Positions 1 through 9,036 of a DNA stretch of 64,000 bases are shown here, piece by piece; position 1 is the first letter of the stretch; every line of letters begins with the position of its first letter. The notes below the pieces were generated by a model. The model saw only the letters and a program-made list of their open reading frames with translations, was not told the DNA's origin and searched no databases. The stretch covers positions 86,076 through 150,075 of IMG/VR virus record IMGVR_UViG_3300042898_003677; one strand, 5' to 3'. The stretch is from a virus. Both the position numbers and the translations under genes were made by a program.

Positions 1-27
1 TAAATTTAAAACATACCCTAATTTCTA

Positions 28-408
28 ATGAAATTATTGTCCACTTTTAAGGGATTGCTGAATGAGGTTGCGTCACTAGACTCAATCCAAAATGCAATTC
101 GCAATAAACAAAAAGTGGTAATTTACTACGATGGTGACGAACCAGGTGGTAAAGGTTTGAGGGTTATCGAACCCGTATGTTTAGGTAGGAGTAAAAGAAA
201 TAATTTAGTTTTAAGGGCTTGGGACGATGAAGGAGCTTCGCATAGAGGTTACTTAGGTACAAGACCTATGCCGGGATGGAGACTATTTAAAGTCGATAAA
301 ATCGTATCTTTCAAACCAACAGGAGAAAATTTTGAAACTGCAAGACCAAATTACAATCCAAATGGTGACAAAAGTATGATTTCGATTATTATTAATGCAA
401 TATTTTAA
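28..408 (+). CDS. WYL-like small domain protein
   Basis: A 126-residue protein. Residues 18-100 follow the pattern of a stand-alone WYL-type (Sm-like) domain: a helix with AIRNKQKVVIYY, then IEPVCLG, a strand with LVLRAW, and a closing WRLFKVDKIVSF. WYL domains usually bind nucleic acid or nucleotide ligands in regulators, but this one has no HTH, so a regulatory role is only inferred. It lies 2 nt before the next gene and is probably co-transcribed with it. A divergent WYL relative is the best guess; a virion role cannot be excluded. Confidence 0.55.
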   Translation: MKLLSTFKGLLNEVASLDSIQNAIRNKQKVVIYYDGDEPGGKGLRVIEPVCLGRSKRNNLVLRAWDDEGASHRGYLGTRPMPGWRLFKVDKIVSFKPTGENFETARPNYNPNGDKSMISIIINAIF

Positions 409-410
409 TT

Positions 411-980
411 ATGGACATAGAAAAGTTAATGATGGCAAAGGCCATTATGGATAGAACCAAACAAATGGACTCGGGAGAGGTTGCTAAACCACAACAAAGA
501 ATGCAACTAGAAAATTTTGATGCTCCACAAGCCAAATACAATTTACCAAGTGATTTAATGGAAGGTATTGGTCAACCACAAATGAACATACCTACCAAAC
601 AAAATAATGGTATGGGTTTTAGTAAACCATCGGTAGATGCAATTAAGAAATCTAAGTTACCAGATGAGATTAAAAGATTAATGATTGAACACCCAATCGA
701 CAATCCAAATACAATGTCGGGTCCAACATTATCTGATGACTTAATTGAAAAGGCATCAAGACTTATGGGCACTAAACCACAAGTTAACGAACAATCACAA
801 CCTCAAACCGTATCAAGTAATTCAGATATTAAAAAAATGGTAAAAGAAGCGGTACGTGAAATTTTGTCTGAAAGTGGTTTAATTACTGAATCTACAGAAA
901 AGTCGAATGATGTTTTTACATTTAGAGTTGGTAAACACCTTTTTGAAGGTAAGCTGACCAAAATTAAAAAAATGAGATAG
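411..980 (+). CDS. Hypothetical phage protein with C-terminal KEAVREIL helix
   Basis: A 189-residue, polar, Met/Gln-rich protein with no recognised enzyme motif. Residues 1-130 look disordered (many Pro, Asn, Gln). Residues 140-160 form an amphipathic helix, KKMVKEAVREILSESG, resembling the short helical tags seen at the ends of several other proteins in this window. The C-terminus is basic (KLTKIKKMR). This composition suits a virion-internal or scaffold-associated protein, which is an inference. About 50 nt of non-coding sequence follow before the glycosyltransferase gene. Confidence 0.5.
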   Translation: MDIEKLMMAKAIMDRTKQMDSGEVAKPQQRMQLENFDAPQAKYNLPSDLMEGIGQPQMNIPTKQNNGMGFSKPSVDAIKKSKLPDEIKRLMIEHPIDNPNTMSGPTLSDDLIEKASRLMGTKPQVNEQSQPQTVSSNSDIKKMVKEAVREILSESGLITESTEKSNDVFTFRVGKHLFEGKLTKIKKMR

Positions 981-1034
981 TCCTTTCTTATTATGATTTG
1001 AATTCGTATATTTTAGTTTAAAGTATACGATATT

Positions 1035-2252
1035 ATGTCAAAAATTAATGTTTTATGTGTCCCATCTGACCGTTCAGGTGTTGGCAAATTCAGGTCGTTA
1101 GACCCCCACATTTTTCTTCAAAATCAATATCCCGAGGATTTTTTTGTTGAGATTGATTACAATCCACCTATGAATGATTTGAATTTCTATAAGAAATTCC
1201 AAATTGTACATTTCCATAGAAGTATCACAGGAGACTTTGATGCATCTAAAAAGTTAGTTGAGGAACTAAATAAAATGGGTGTTATCACAATTTGTGATAT
1301 CGATGACTATTGGATGCCAAGCAAAGACCACCCAATTCACGATGTTATTATGTATAATAAAATCAATGAAAGAATTGTTGAAAGTCTTAAAGGGGCACAA
1401 TACGTAACAACAACCACCACTTTATTCGCAGATGAAATTAAAAAGATTAATAAAAATGTGTTTGTATTACCAAACGCAGTTAATCCCGAAGAACCACAAT
1501 TCAAAGAAGTAACACCCGAATCTGATAGACTCAGAATTGGTTGGTTAGGTGGTTCATCACATATGGGTGATTTGAAGTTGTTAGACAACTCATTTAATAA
1601 ATTACTCCAATTCAAAGATAAAGTTCAATATGTTCTTTGTGGGTTTGACACAAGAGGTACGATTACTGAAATTAACGGTCAAACAGGTGAACAGAAGAAA
1701 AGACAAATTCTTCCTCACGAAACTGTGTGGGCTAGATACGAAGAAATCTTTACACAAAACTATAAAGTTGTTTCAGAAGATTTTAAAAATCATTTGATGA
1801 AGTTTGAACAAGGTGAAAAACCTGAGTTTTTAGGGGAGGGTTACCGTCGTGTTTGGACACTTCCTGTTACATCATATGCTAAAAATTATTCTAAGATGGA
1901 CGTTTCATTGGCCCCAATCAAAAACCATATGTTTAACAGAATGAAGTCTCAACTTAAAGTTATTGAGGCGGGATTCTATAAAAAAGCTGTTGTGGCGTCT
2001 GATTTGGGTCCCTACACACTTGATTTGACACACTCATTAGACAAACACGGTAAGTTTACAGATGGTAACGCGCTACTAGTTAGTGAATACTCAAACGCTC
2101 ACGATTGGGCTAAATATTTGGAGAAATTAATCAAAAACCGTAATTTTGCTACTGACTTGGGTGAGAGATTGTATGAGTCTGTTAAAGACAAATATGATTT
2201 GAAAAATGTCACTAAAGACCGAGCAGAATTGTACAAAAGTTTAATTAAATAA
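1035..2252 (+). CDS. Glycosyltransferase, GT-B fold (GT4-like)
   Basis: A 405-residue protein with the layout of a GT-B glycosyltransferase. The N-terminal half starts with a nucleotide-fold strand (KINVLCVPSDRSGVGKFR) and has a HFHRS segment. The C-terminal half has LRIGWLGGSSHMGDLK and a donor-site region with MDVSLAPIK and KVIEAGFYKKAVVASD, where the conserved Glu of GT4 enzymes is expected. It should move a sugar from a nucleotide-sugar to an acceptor in the cytoplasm. It heads the operon of carbohydrate genes and is followed 1 nt later by the exonuclease gene. Donor and acceptor cannot be told from sequence. Confidence 0.75.
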   Translation: MSKINVLCVPSDRSGVGKFRSLDPHIFLQNQYPEDFFVEIDYNPPMNDLNFYKKFQIVHFHRSITGDFDASKKLVEELNKMGVITICDIDDYWMPSKDHPIHDVIMYNKINERIVESLKGAQYVTTTTTLFADEIKKINKNVFVLPNAVNPEEPQFKEVTPESDRLRIGWLGGSSHMGDLKLLDNSFNKLLQFKDKVQYVLCGFDTRGTITEINGQTGEQKKRQILPHETVWARYEEIFTQNYKVVSEDFKNHLMKFEQGEKPEFLGEGYRRVWTLPVTSYAKNYSKMDVSLAPIKNHMFNRMKSQLKVIEAGFYKKAVVASDLGPYTLDLTHSLDKHGKFTDGNALLVSEYSNAHDWAKYLEKLIKNRNFATDLGERLYESVKDKYDLKNVTKDRAELYKSLIK

Positions 2253-2253
2253 T

Positions 2254-2973
2254 ATGATTAAGATTCCATTACCTAAAATTCTTTTTCTTGACATTGAGAC
2301 TGTCGGACTAACAAAAGACTATGACCATTGCAAAAAGGAATACCCAAAAATTGCCGAACAATTTGATAAGTATTTTGATTGGTTTTTGAAAAGGTTCCCT
2401 GAAGACCAACTGATTGGTAAAAACGAAGATGAACAAAAAAATCTTGTGTTTTCTTCACGAGCAGCTTTGGTTCCTGAATTTGCAAAGATTGTTTGTATCA
2501 GTGTTGCGTTTGTTATGGAAAATGGTGATATTAAGAAACAAACATTCCACAACGATAATGAACAACACTTGTTGGTGGATTGTCAAAAGTTACTTGACCG
2601 TTGTGGTAGATTAGAATTTTGGTTGTGTGGACATAACCTTAAGAACTTTGATATTCCTATGATGGCAAAAAGAATGATTATCAACGGATTAATGCCACCA
2701 TCAATCTTACCGTCTTATGACACAAAACCTTGGGAGATTAGAGCGATTGACACCAAAGAAATTTGGCAATACGGTGCATACACAGCAATTGGTTCTTTGG
2801 ACCTTATGTGTACCTGTATGGACGTTCCATCTCCTAAAGAAGGTGAGGTTACAGGGGCTAAGGTTCACGACGCGTATTGGAATAAAGGTATGTTAAAAGA
2901 AATTGCCGAATATTGTGAAAGAGATGTTCAGGTATTAATTGATGTTGTTCAAAAATTAAAAGCACTTATATGA
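2254..2973 (+). CDS. DnaQ-like 3'-5' exonuclease (PolB-exo type)
   Basis: A 239-residue protein with the three acidic motifs of DEDD exonucleases: FLDIET near residue 11, GHNLKNFDIP around 127, and YCERDV near 222. This arrangement fits the family of stand-alone exonucleases related to the proofreading domain of B-family DNA polymerases. It should remove nucleotides from 3' ends using two metal ions, in replication or repair. Its stop overlaps the start of the dUTPase (ATGA), so the two are translationally coupled and form a small nucleic-acid pair inside a sugar operon. Confidence 0.82.
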   Translation: MIKIPLPKILFLDIETVGLTKDYDHCKKEYPKIAEQFDKYFDWFLKRFPEDQLIGKNEDEQKNLVFSSRAALVPEFAKIVCISVAFVMENGDIKKQTFHNDNEQHLLVDCQKLLDRCGRLEFWLCGHNLKNFDIPMMAKRMIINGLMPPSILPSYDTKPWEIRAIDTKEIWQYGAYTAIGSLDLMCTCMDVPSPKEGEVTGAKVHDAYWNKGMLKEIAEYCERDVQVLIDVVQKLKALI

Positions 2974-3578
2974 TTGATTTTGAATCAGACCCAGAATTAA
3001 ACGATGAGATTAAAAGACTCTTCGACGAAATTAAAAATTTTAAAGACGAGAATGATGATGAGGATTTGATGTCCGAAATTGAATCCCGTTTAGGTTTACC
3101 TTTTGACGAATTTGAAAAGTTATTAGGGGACGCCTTAACAAAAAAACCATTGTTCTATAAAAAACTACACGAAGATGCTGTAGACCCAAAGTACGCATAT
3201 GAAACCGATTCAGGTTTTGATTTACACAGTGTAGAAGAAATCCATTTCTTACCATTTGAACGTAAGTTAGTTCCAACAGGATTATCATTTGATATTCCTG
3301 AAGGTTTTGAAATTCAAGTAAGAACTAAAAGTGGGTTGGCAATTAAACAAGGACTTATGGTTTTGAATAGTCCTGGAACTGTAGACCAAGGATACACAGG
3401 TGAGGTCAAAGTTATTCTAATGAATATGAATAATATGGCGGTTACCGTTGAAAAAGGACAGAAGGTTGCTCAAGGCGTTTTATGTCCTGTAGAATCAGGT
3501 AAAAAAGTTTCTTTGGTGGAAGATGAATTTGAGGATAAAGAACGTGGTTCAAATGGATTTGGTTCAACAGGAATTTAA
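2970..3578 (+). CDS. dut: dUTP diphosphatase with acidic N-terminal extension
   Basis: A 202-residue trimeric-type dUTPase that hydrolyses dUTP to dUMP and pyrophosphate, keeping uracil out of phage DNA and supplying dUMP. The family motifs are visible in order: ETDSGFDLHS, RTKSGLAIKQG, NSPGTVDQGYTGEV, and the P-loop-like C-terminal ERGSNGFGSTGI. Residues 1-60 are an unusual acidic extension rich in Asp and Glu that is absent from the roughly 150-residue standard enzyme. The start is set by the ATGA overlap with the exonuclease gene. Confidence 0.93.
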   Translation: MIDFESDPELNDEIKRLFDEIKNFKDENDDEDLMSEIESRLGLPFDEFEKLLGDALTKKPLFYKKLHEDAVDPKYAYETDSGFDLHSVEEIHFLPFERKLVPTGLSFDIPEGFEIQVRTKSGLAIKQGLMVLNSPGTVDQGYTGEVKVILMNMNNMAVTVEKGQKVAQGVLCPVESGKKVSLVEDEFEDKERGSNGFGSTGI

Positions 3579-3588
3579 AAAATAAGAT

Positions 3589-5208
3589 ATGATTACTATT
3601 GGATATTCTACCCGAGAAAGTAAACCTGAGTTTATTGAATACTTAAAAACCTCATCAGGTTATGCCAAAAATGTTAGGGTTATTGAGAAAGTTAATAATG
3701 GTGAAAAATCACTATCACAAGTTTATAATGAAATTTTAAATGAAAGTGAAACTGATATTGTAATCTTTTGTCACGATGATATCTATTTTGATAGTACTGG
3801 ATGGTATCATAAAATACTAAAACATTTTGAAAAAACAGATTACGGAATTTTAGGTGTTGCTGGTACCAAATTTATGAGTGAAAATGGTACTTGGTGGTCC
3901 GACAGAAGAAAGATGTATGGTGTTGTTAATCACGAAAGTGGGGGTAAAAAATGGGAATCAAAATACTCCACATCATTAGGAAACGGTATCGATGATGTTG
4001 TTGTTCTTGACGGTGTTTTTTTAGTGGTTCATAAGAATAGAATTAATCATAACTTTGTCGAAGAATTTGAGGGATTTCACTTCTACGATATTCCATTTTG
4101 TTTTGAGAACTTTTTAAGTGGTGTAAAACTTGGTGTTATGTATAACGTAAGAATTACTCACAAATCAGTTGGTATGACTAACGAACAATGGGAGATAAAT
4201 CGAAAAAAATTCGAGGAAAAATACAATCAACATCTACCACAAAAATTGGCATTAGACCCTAAGACAAAATTAAAGATTTTGTTTACTTGTTTATCATTTA
4301 AAACATTGACAGGTTCTGAACTTTATGTATACCAATTAGCCAAGTCACTTAAGAAAATGGGACACGATGTTTCTGTTATGTCAGAAATTGGTGGTCCTTT
4401 AACTGATATGGCAAAAAAAGATGGTATCAAAGTTTATTCAATTAGAGAACCTTTGGGCTATAAATTAGGAGATGGAAAGTGGAGTTTTCAAAATGGTGAA
4501 ATTTCACAACCAAATGTCCTATACCCTGTTGGAGAATTGATGGTAGATTTAATTCACACTCAACACAAACCAATCACAGAACATATTTGTAGACTTTATC
4601 CAAACATACCAAAAATATCCACAATACATTCTGAAGTAATTGATTTGGAAATTCCATATGTTCACGAATCTATTAAAAAATACATTGCAATCAGACCTGA
4701 AATTAAAGATTATTTGATTACTGAACACTCAATCGACGAGGAAAAAATTAAAGTAATTTACAACCCAATTGATAATACAAAATTTAAATCATCGACAACA
4801 AGTGAGGATTATGTTCTGTTTGTCGGTACTTTAGATTATTTGAGAAAAAATACAATTTTTGATTTAGTTGAGAAAACTAAAGAAAGGGGTTTGAAATTAG
4901 TGGTTGTTGGTGAAGATAAATCAATTTATTTAAACGAATTAAAAAGTCACTCTCACGTAGAATATTATCCTGCGACTTGGTCGGTTGAGAAATATGTTTC
5001 AAAGTGTAAAGAAACTGCAGGTATTCAATTAGGGAGAACAACTATTGAAGGTTGGATTTCAGGTAAACCAGGTTGGATTTATAAAGTCGATGCTCAAGGG
5101 AATATAATGGATATTGAGTATCACGAACCCCCAACTGATGTGGATAAATACTATTCGGAAAATGTTACTAAACAAGTAATTGATGAATATCTTTATTCGG
5201 TAGTTTAA
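3589..5208 (+). CDS. Two-domain glycosyltransferase (GT2-like plus GT4-like)
   Basis: A 539-residue fusion. Residues 1-210 resemble the GT-A sugar-transferase family, with FCHDDIYF as the probable metal-binding acidic motif and LDGVFLVV further on. Residues 220-539 are a GT-B domain starting LKILFTCLSF, with TGSELYVYQLAKSLKKMGH typical of GT4 and a donor-site part with YVLFVGTLDYLRKN. The C-terminal domain lacks an obvious EPFG motif (TTIEGWISGKPG is in its place), so donor binding may be altered. The protein may add two sugars in sequence. It lies inside the glycan operon. Confidence 0.75.
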   Translation: MITIGYSTRESKPEFIEYLKTSSGYAKNVRVIEKVNNGEKSLSQVYNEILNESETDIVIFCHDDIYFDSTGWYHKILKHFEKTDYGILGVAGTKFMSENGTWWSDRRKMYGVVNHESGGKKWESKYSTSLGNGIDDVVVLDGVFLVVHKNRINHNFVEEFEGFHFYDIPFCFENFLSGVKLGVMYNVRITHKSVGMTNEQWEINRKKFEEKYNQHLPQKLALDPKTKLKILFTCLSFKTLTGSELYVYQLAKSLKKMGHDVSVMSEIGGPLTDMAKKDGIKVYSIREPLGYKLGDGKWSFQNGEISQPNVLYPVGELMVDLIHTQHKPITEHICRLYPNIPKISTIHSEVIDLEIPYVHESIKKYIAIRPEIKDYLITEHSIDEEKIKVIYNPIDNTKFKSSTTSEDYVLFVGTLDYLRKNTIFDLVEKTKERGLKLVVVGEDKSIYLNELKSHSHVEYYPATWSVEKYVSKCKETAGIQLGRTTIEGWISGKPGWIYKVDAQGNIMDIEYHEPPTDVDKYYSENVTKQVIDEYLYSVV

Positions 5209-5259
5209 AGTCCTTATTTATTTTTACTAAAAAATTATTATTTTAGTATAAAAATTAAT

Positions 5260-7236
5260 ATGATAGTTCTTACAACAACATATAATTGTGAAAATTTTGT
5301 AGAAAGGTCTTTACTGAGTATAATGAGTCAACGTTTTAAAAACTTTACTTGTTATATTACTGATGATATGTCTACCGACAATACAGTGTCAATAATCAAA
5401 GAGACTATTAAGGGTGACGATAGATTTGTATTGATTGAAAATACAAAAAAGATGTATCAACCAGGAAATTACGACCAAGTAATCAGAGGTTTAAACATAC
5501 CTGATGATGAGGTTTGTGTTGAAGTAGATGGTGATGATTGGTTACCTAATTCAAATGTATTAGGGTTTATTGACGATGTTTATAAAAACCCTGATATTTG
5601 GATGACAAGTGGTTCATTTAAGTATCACGATGGTAGACTTGGTTTTGCAAAAAAACCACATAATTTATTAGACATTAGAAAACAAACTTTTACCCTAACG
5701 CATTTAAGAACTTGGAAATCTTGGTTATGGAAAAAAATTGAGCAGTCTGATTTAATGGATTCTAATGGCGAATATTGGTCGGTTGCTGGGGATTTATCAT
5801 TTATGTTTCCAATGGTTGAGATGTCAGGCGAAAAACACTTTAAGTTCATACCTGAAATTTTATACGTCTATAACGAATCAAACCCGTTAAATGACCATAA
5901 AGTTAATATGTCAGTTGTGAATAATACAACGTCAATAATTAGGAATAAGAAACCATACAAAAGATTATCAGGTTCCGAATCAACAAACCCACACGATTTA
6001 ATTACAAATCAAAGATTTGATGTGATTGTTAAATATCTTTACGCACAATCTATAATTAAAAATTATCAGACAGATACGTACAAAAATTTATACAAAGAAC
6101 ATTTAATAAAATGGAATAATTGTTTTGAAATTTCAAACCCATCAAAAAATTCATTCGAGGTATTTGACAATACTTTTAAAGATATTATCACTAATATAAG
6201 TGAGAATGGATTTGACCCACAAATATCAAAAATCCCTGTGGTGAATGATAAATATATTGTTAATGGTGCTCACAGATTGGCCGCGAGTTTAGCTTTAAAT
6301 AAGAATGTTTTTACTGAAGAATCTACAAGTATTAAAGACGGTCAACTAATTTGTTCTTGGGAGGGTGAATTCAAAAAATTAAATTTAAGTGAAACTCTAT
6401 GTGATAGAGTTGCTCTTGAATACGCAAAATTAAAAAATAACACTTATATTGTTAGCGTTTTTCCATCAACAGGAGGGAATATCGAAGTACCTCTTTCTAT
6501 TCTAAAAAAATACGGTTCTGTATTTTATTACAAACAAATAAAATTAGAAAAGAACGGTCCTCTAAACTTTATGAGAGAGTTATATGCCGGTGAACAATGG
6601 GCTGGTAATCATCAAAACAATTACATTGGTTATAGACAGAAAGAAGGTTTGTGTTTTACACAAAACGCACCTGTAACAATCTTCTTAGTTGAATTTGATA
6701 GTGTTGAGCAGTCTGTAAGAGCTAAAGAAGAAATTAGGAATCGTTTTAATATAGGAAAACATTCTGTTCATATAAATGACACTCACGACCAAACTATCAG
6801 ACTTTCACAATGTGTATTTAATCAGAACTCAATAAAATTTATGTGTGATAGTACCCCATCAGATTACAGAAAATTTGATGGTTTATTAAATAGTTTTAAA
6901 AAATATATTGAGGATAATAATTTAGATATTGATGAATATGCGGTAACCGCAAGTTCAATACTATCAATCTATGGTCTTAGAGAAGGTAAAGACTTAGATT
7001 ATATCCACACAAAATCAGCACCGTTAATTAAAGTAAGTGATGATATACAATCTCATAATTCATATGGTATTGGTAGATATGAACTTAATTATGATGAAAT
7101 AATTCACAATCCAGTTAATCATTTCTATTCGAGAGGGGTCAAATTTGTTTCCCCAAAAATAATAAAAGATATGAAAGAAAAGAGGAACGAACCGAAAGAT
7201 ATTAACGATATAAACCTATTAAATAGTATATTGTAA
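5260..7236 (+). CDS. GT2 glycosyltransferase fused to ParB-like and NTase-like regions
   Basis: A 658-residue multidomain protein. Residues 1-230 form a GT2 domain: TTTYNCENFVERSLLSIMSQ, ITDDMSTDNT and VEVDGDDWL, the last being the metal-binding DXD motif. Residues 300-360 contain KIPVVNDKYIVNGAHRLAAS, matching the core of ParB/sulfiredoxin-type domains that bind and hydrolyse nucleotides. Residues 560-658 contain YAVTASSILSIYGLREGKDLDY and resemble nucleotidyltransferase-like regions found near polysaccharide genes. This combination is unusual. A 50-nt A+T-rich gap precedes the ATG, so it may have its own promoter. Confidence 0.65.
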   Translation: MIVLTTTYNCENFVERSLLSIMSQRFKNFTCYITDDMSTDNTVSIIKETIKGDDRFVLIENTKKMYQPGNYDQVIRGLNIPDDEVCVEVDGDDWLPNSNVLGFIDDVYKNPDIWMTSGSFKYHDGRLGFAKKPHNLLDIRKQTFTLTHLRTWKSWLWKKIEQSDLMDSNGEYWSVAGDLSFMFPMVEMSGEKHFKFIPEILYVYNESNPLNDHKVNMSVVNNTTSIIRNKKPYKRLSGSESTNPHDLITNQRFDVIVKYLYAQSIIKNYQTDTYKNLYKEHLIKWNNCFEISNPSKNSFEVFDNTFKDIITNISENGFDPQISKIPVVNDKYIVNGAHRLAASLALNKNVFTEESTSIKDGQLICSWEGEFKKLNLSETLCDRVALEYAKLKNNTYIVSVFPSTGGNIEVPLSILKKYGSVFYYKQIKLEKNGPLNFMRELYAGEQWAGNHQNNYIGYRQKEGLCFTQNAPVTIFLVEFDSVEQSVRAKEEIRNRFNIGKHSVHINDTHDQTIRLSQCVFNQNSIKFMCDSTPSDYRKFDGLLNSFKKYIEDNNLDIDEYAVTASSILSIYGLREGKDLDYIHTKSAPLIKVSDDIQSHNSYGIGRYELNYDEIIHNPVNHFYSRGVKFVSPKIIKDMKEKRNEPKDINDINLLNSIL

Positions 7237-7239
7237 AAT

Positions 7240-7839
7240 ATGCCAATATCAGATAACCTAAAAACAATTTTTGTCCATATACCAAAAAACGCTGGTACTG
7301 CAATTACTAATAGTAAAATTGCAAGATTTTATATGGGTGGTCACGATTCGGCAAAAGAAATTAAAAATAAAGAACCTAAAAAATGGGACGAATATTTCAA
7401 ATTTGCCGTCATTAGAAATCCTTGGGATAGGGTCGTTTCCAATTATGAGTATGCTCGTATGGAAAAAAGTTATTGGCACCACGTAAGTGACACGAATGTT
7501 GGCGCGGCTCATTTCGATTACCATACATTGAAAGATAAAACATTTGAGGAGTGTGTTAATATGTTGTATGAAGACAGGTCGTCTTTAAAACATCAAGGTT
7601 GGGCACCTCAATATGTGTGGATATCTGATAATGAAAAAAATATTTTAGTTGATAAAGTTTTTTATCACGAAACTTTAGAAACTGATGAGGAGTTTAATAA
7701 GTTAATTCCTGATTTAGAAAAGGTAAACTTTAGTGATAGAAAAAGCAACAATTACAAAGATTATTATACTGAAGATTTGATACGTAAGGTGTCAGAGATT
7801 TATGAATATGATATAAATTTATTTAAATTCAAATACTAA
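7240..7839 (+). CDS. Sulfotransferase family protein (PAPS-dependent)
   Basis: A 199-residue protein with the two signature parts of PAPS-dependent sulfotransferases. These are the 5'-phosphosulfate loop HIPKNAGT (residues 13-20) and the 3'-phosphate site RNPWDRVVSNY (59-69; Arg59 and Ser67 expected to bind PAPS). The family moves a sulfuryl group from PAPS to a hydroxyl or amine, often on a carbohydrate. It starts 3 nt after the GT gene and is followed 3 nt later by an APS-kinase-like gene that could supply PAPS. The acceptor is unknown; a phage-directed glycan is inferred from context. Confidence 0.82.
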   Translation: MPISDNLKTIFVHIPKNAGTAITNSKIARFYMGGHDSAKEIKNKEPKKWDEYFKFAVIRNPWDRVVSNYEYARMEKSYWHHVSDTNVGAAHFDYHTLKDKTFEECVNMLYEDRSSLKHQGWAPQYVWISDNEKNILVDKVFYHETLETDEEFNKLIPDLEKVNFSDRKSNNYKDYYTEDLIRKVSEIYEYDINLFKFKY

Positions 7840-7842
7840 ATT

Positions 7843-8292
7843 ATGATTTATTGGTTTACAGGCCAGCCAGGCCACGGAAAAACGGTTTTATCTAACCATT
7901 TAAAAGGTTATTTAGAATCAAATTACAAAAAAAATGTCATTCACATTGATGGTGATGACATTAGAGAAATCTTTCAGAATAAAGACTATTCAAGGGAAGG
8001 TAGAATTAAAAACATAACATTCGCACAAAACTTGGCACATTTTTGTAGTCACAAAGGATTTGACGTTGTTGTTAGTGTTGTTGCACCATATAAAGAAGTT
8101 CGAGATTCTTTTAAGGAAAGAATGGGTGAAAATATGGTAGAATTATATGTACACACAACTGAGGAAAGAGGACGTGAAAATTACCACGTCGCAGATTACG
8201 AAGCACCAACTGAAAATTATGTTGATGTTGATACAACAGATGAATCACCAGAAGGTTCATTGGTTTACATTATTAATGAATTAGATATATGA
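7843..8292 (+). CDS. cysC: Adenylylsulfate (APS) kinase-like P-loop kinase
   Basis: A 149-residue P-loop kinase close in plan to CysC, which phosphorylates APS to PAPS. Visible motifs are Walker A GQPGHGKT (7-14), the IDGDDIRE segment (35-42; LDGDNVR in CysC), NITFAQNLAHF, SVVAPYKEVRDSFKE (78-92) and the late YEAPTENYVDVDT. It is shorter than the usual roughly 200 residues. The position right after a sulfotransferase strongly supports PAPS supply. A nucleotide or polynucleotide kinase is the alternative. It ends in an ATGA overlap with the next gene. Confidence 0.72.
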   Translation: MIYWFTGQPGHGKTVLSNHLKGYLESNYKKNVIHIDGDDIREIFQNKDYSREGRIKNITFAQNLAHFCSHKGFDVVVSVVAPYKEVRDSFKERMGENMVELYVHTTEERGRENYHVADYEAPTENYVDVDTTDESPEGSLVYIINELDI

Positions 8293-8630
8293 AGAAATTT
8301 AACACCTATTTTTGTGACATAGATGGCACAATTTTTAAGTATAGAAAGTTTACTGATATACCAGTCACAAAACCTGAAGTAATAACATCAGTTGCTGAAA
8401 AATTAAATGAATGGTTTTATGAAGGTCATCATATTGTTTTAACTACCGCAAGACCTGAAAATTTGAGAAGCCACACTGAATTTGAATTAAAAGATAATAA
8501 TATAAAATACAATCAATTGGTTATGGGTATCGAAAGAGGTCCAAGATATCTAATAAATGATATGGACCCTGATAAAGAAGGTGAAAGAGCAATTGGTATA
8601 AACTTAAATAGAGATAAAGGATTTGAATAA
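8289..8630 (+). CDS. HAD-family phosphatase (capsule-biosynthesis type)
   Basis: A 113-residue single-domain HAD protein with the nucleophile motif FCDIDGTI (Asp9, Asp11), motif II LTTARPEN, and the C-terminal acidic motif YLINDMDPD. It probably dephosphorylates a small phosphorylated sugar or a related intermediate. Similar small HADs sit in capsule gene clusters, and here it lies between an APS kinase and a cytidylyltransferase-like gene. Substrate unknown. The start overlaps the stop of the kinase by 4 nt. Confidence 0.75.
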   Translation: MKKFNTYFCDIDGTIFKYRKFTDIPVTKPEVITSVAEKLNEWFYEGHHIVLTTARPENLRSHTEFELKDNNIKYNQLVMGIERGPRYLINDMDPDKEGERAIGINLNRDKGFE

Positions 8631-8631
8631 A

Positions 8632-9036
8632 ATGGAAAATTGGACTAAAAAAATTCACGTAGGGTCGTCCTTACCCGCTAAAGATGGACAATACGCAATG
8701 TTTGTTGGTAGATGGCAACCACTCCATCCTGGACACCAAGAACTTTTTAAACAAGCAATGGATGAAGGTAAGAATGTTTTAATTTGTATTAGAGACATTG
8801 CCCCTGACGAAAAAAATCCATTTGCTGCCGAAGAGGTTAGACAAAATATTATGGAACATTACTCAAATGAATGTGAGGAAGGAAAGGTAAAAGTTATGGT
8901 TATTCCAGATATCTGCTCAATAGAATTTGGAAGAGGAGTTGGTTACGATATTATTGAGCGTATACCACCACAGCAAATTGCAGATATTTCAGCAACTAAA
9001 ATTCGTGAACAAATGAAAAAAGAAGGTAAATTATGA
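8632..9036 (+). CDS. Cytidylyltransferase/NMN-adenylyltransferase-like protein
   Basis: A nucleotidylyltransferase with the HxGH signature in GRWQPLHPGHQEL and the C-terminal ISATKIREQ motif, both typical of the superfamily that contains NadM and TagD-like enzymes. It would transfer AMP or CMP from NTP to a phosphorylated substrate. The glycan context favours an activated-sugar or alditol reaction; NAD synthesis is the other possibility. An in-frame TTG exists at 8623, but ATG 8632, just after the upstream stop, is the more natural start (134 residues). Confidence 0.72.
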   Translation: MENWTKKIHVGSSLPAKDGQYAMFVGRWQPLHPGHQELFKQAMDEGKNVLICIRDIAPDEKNPFAAEEVRQNIMEHYSNECEEGKVKVMVIPDICSIEFGRGVGYDIIERIPPQQIADISATKIREQMKKEGKL

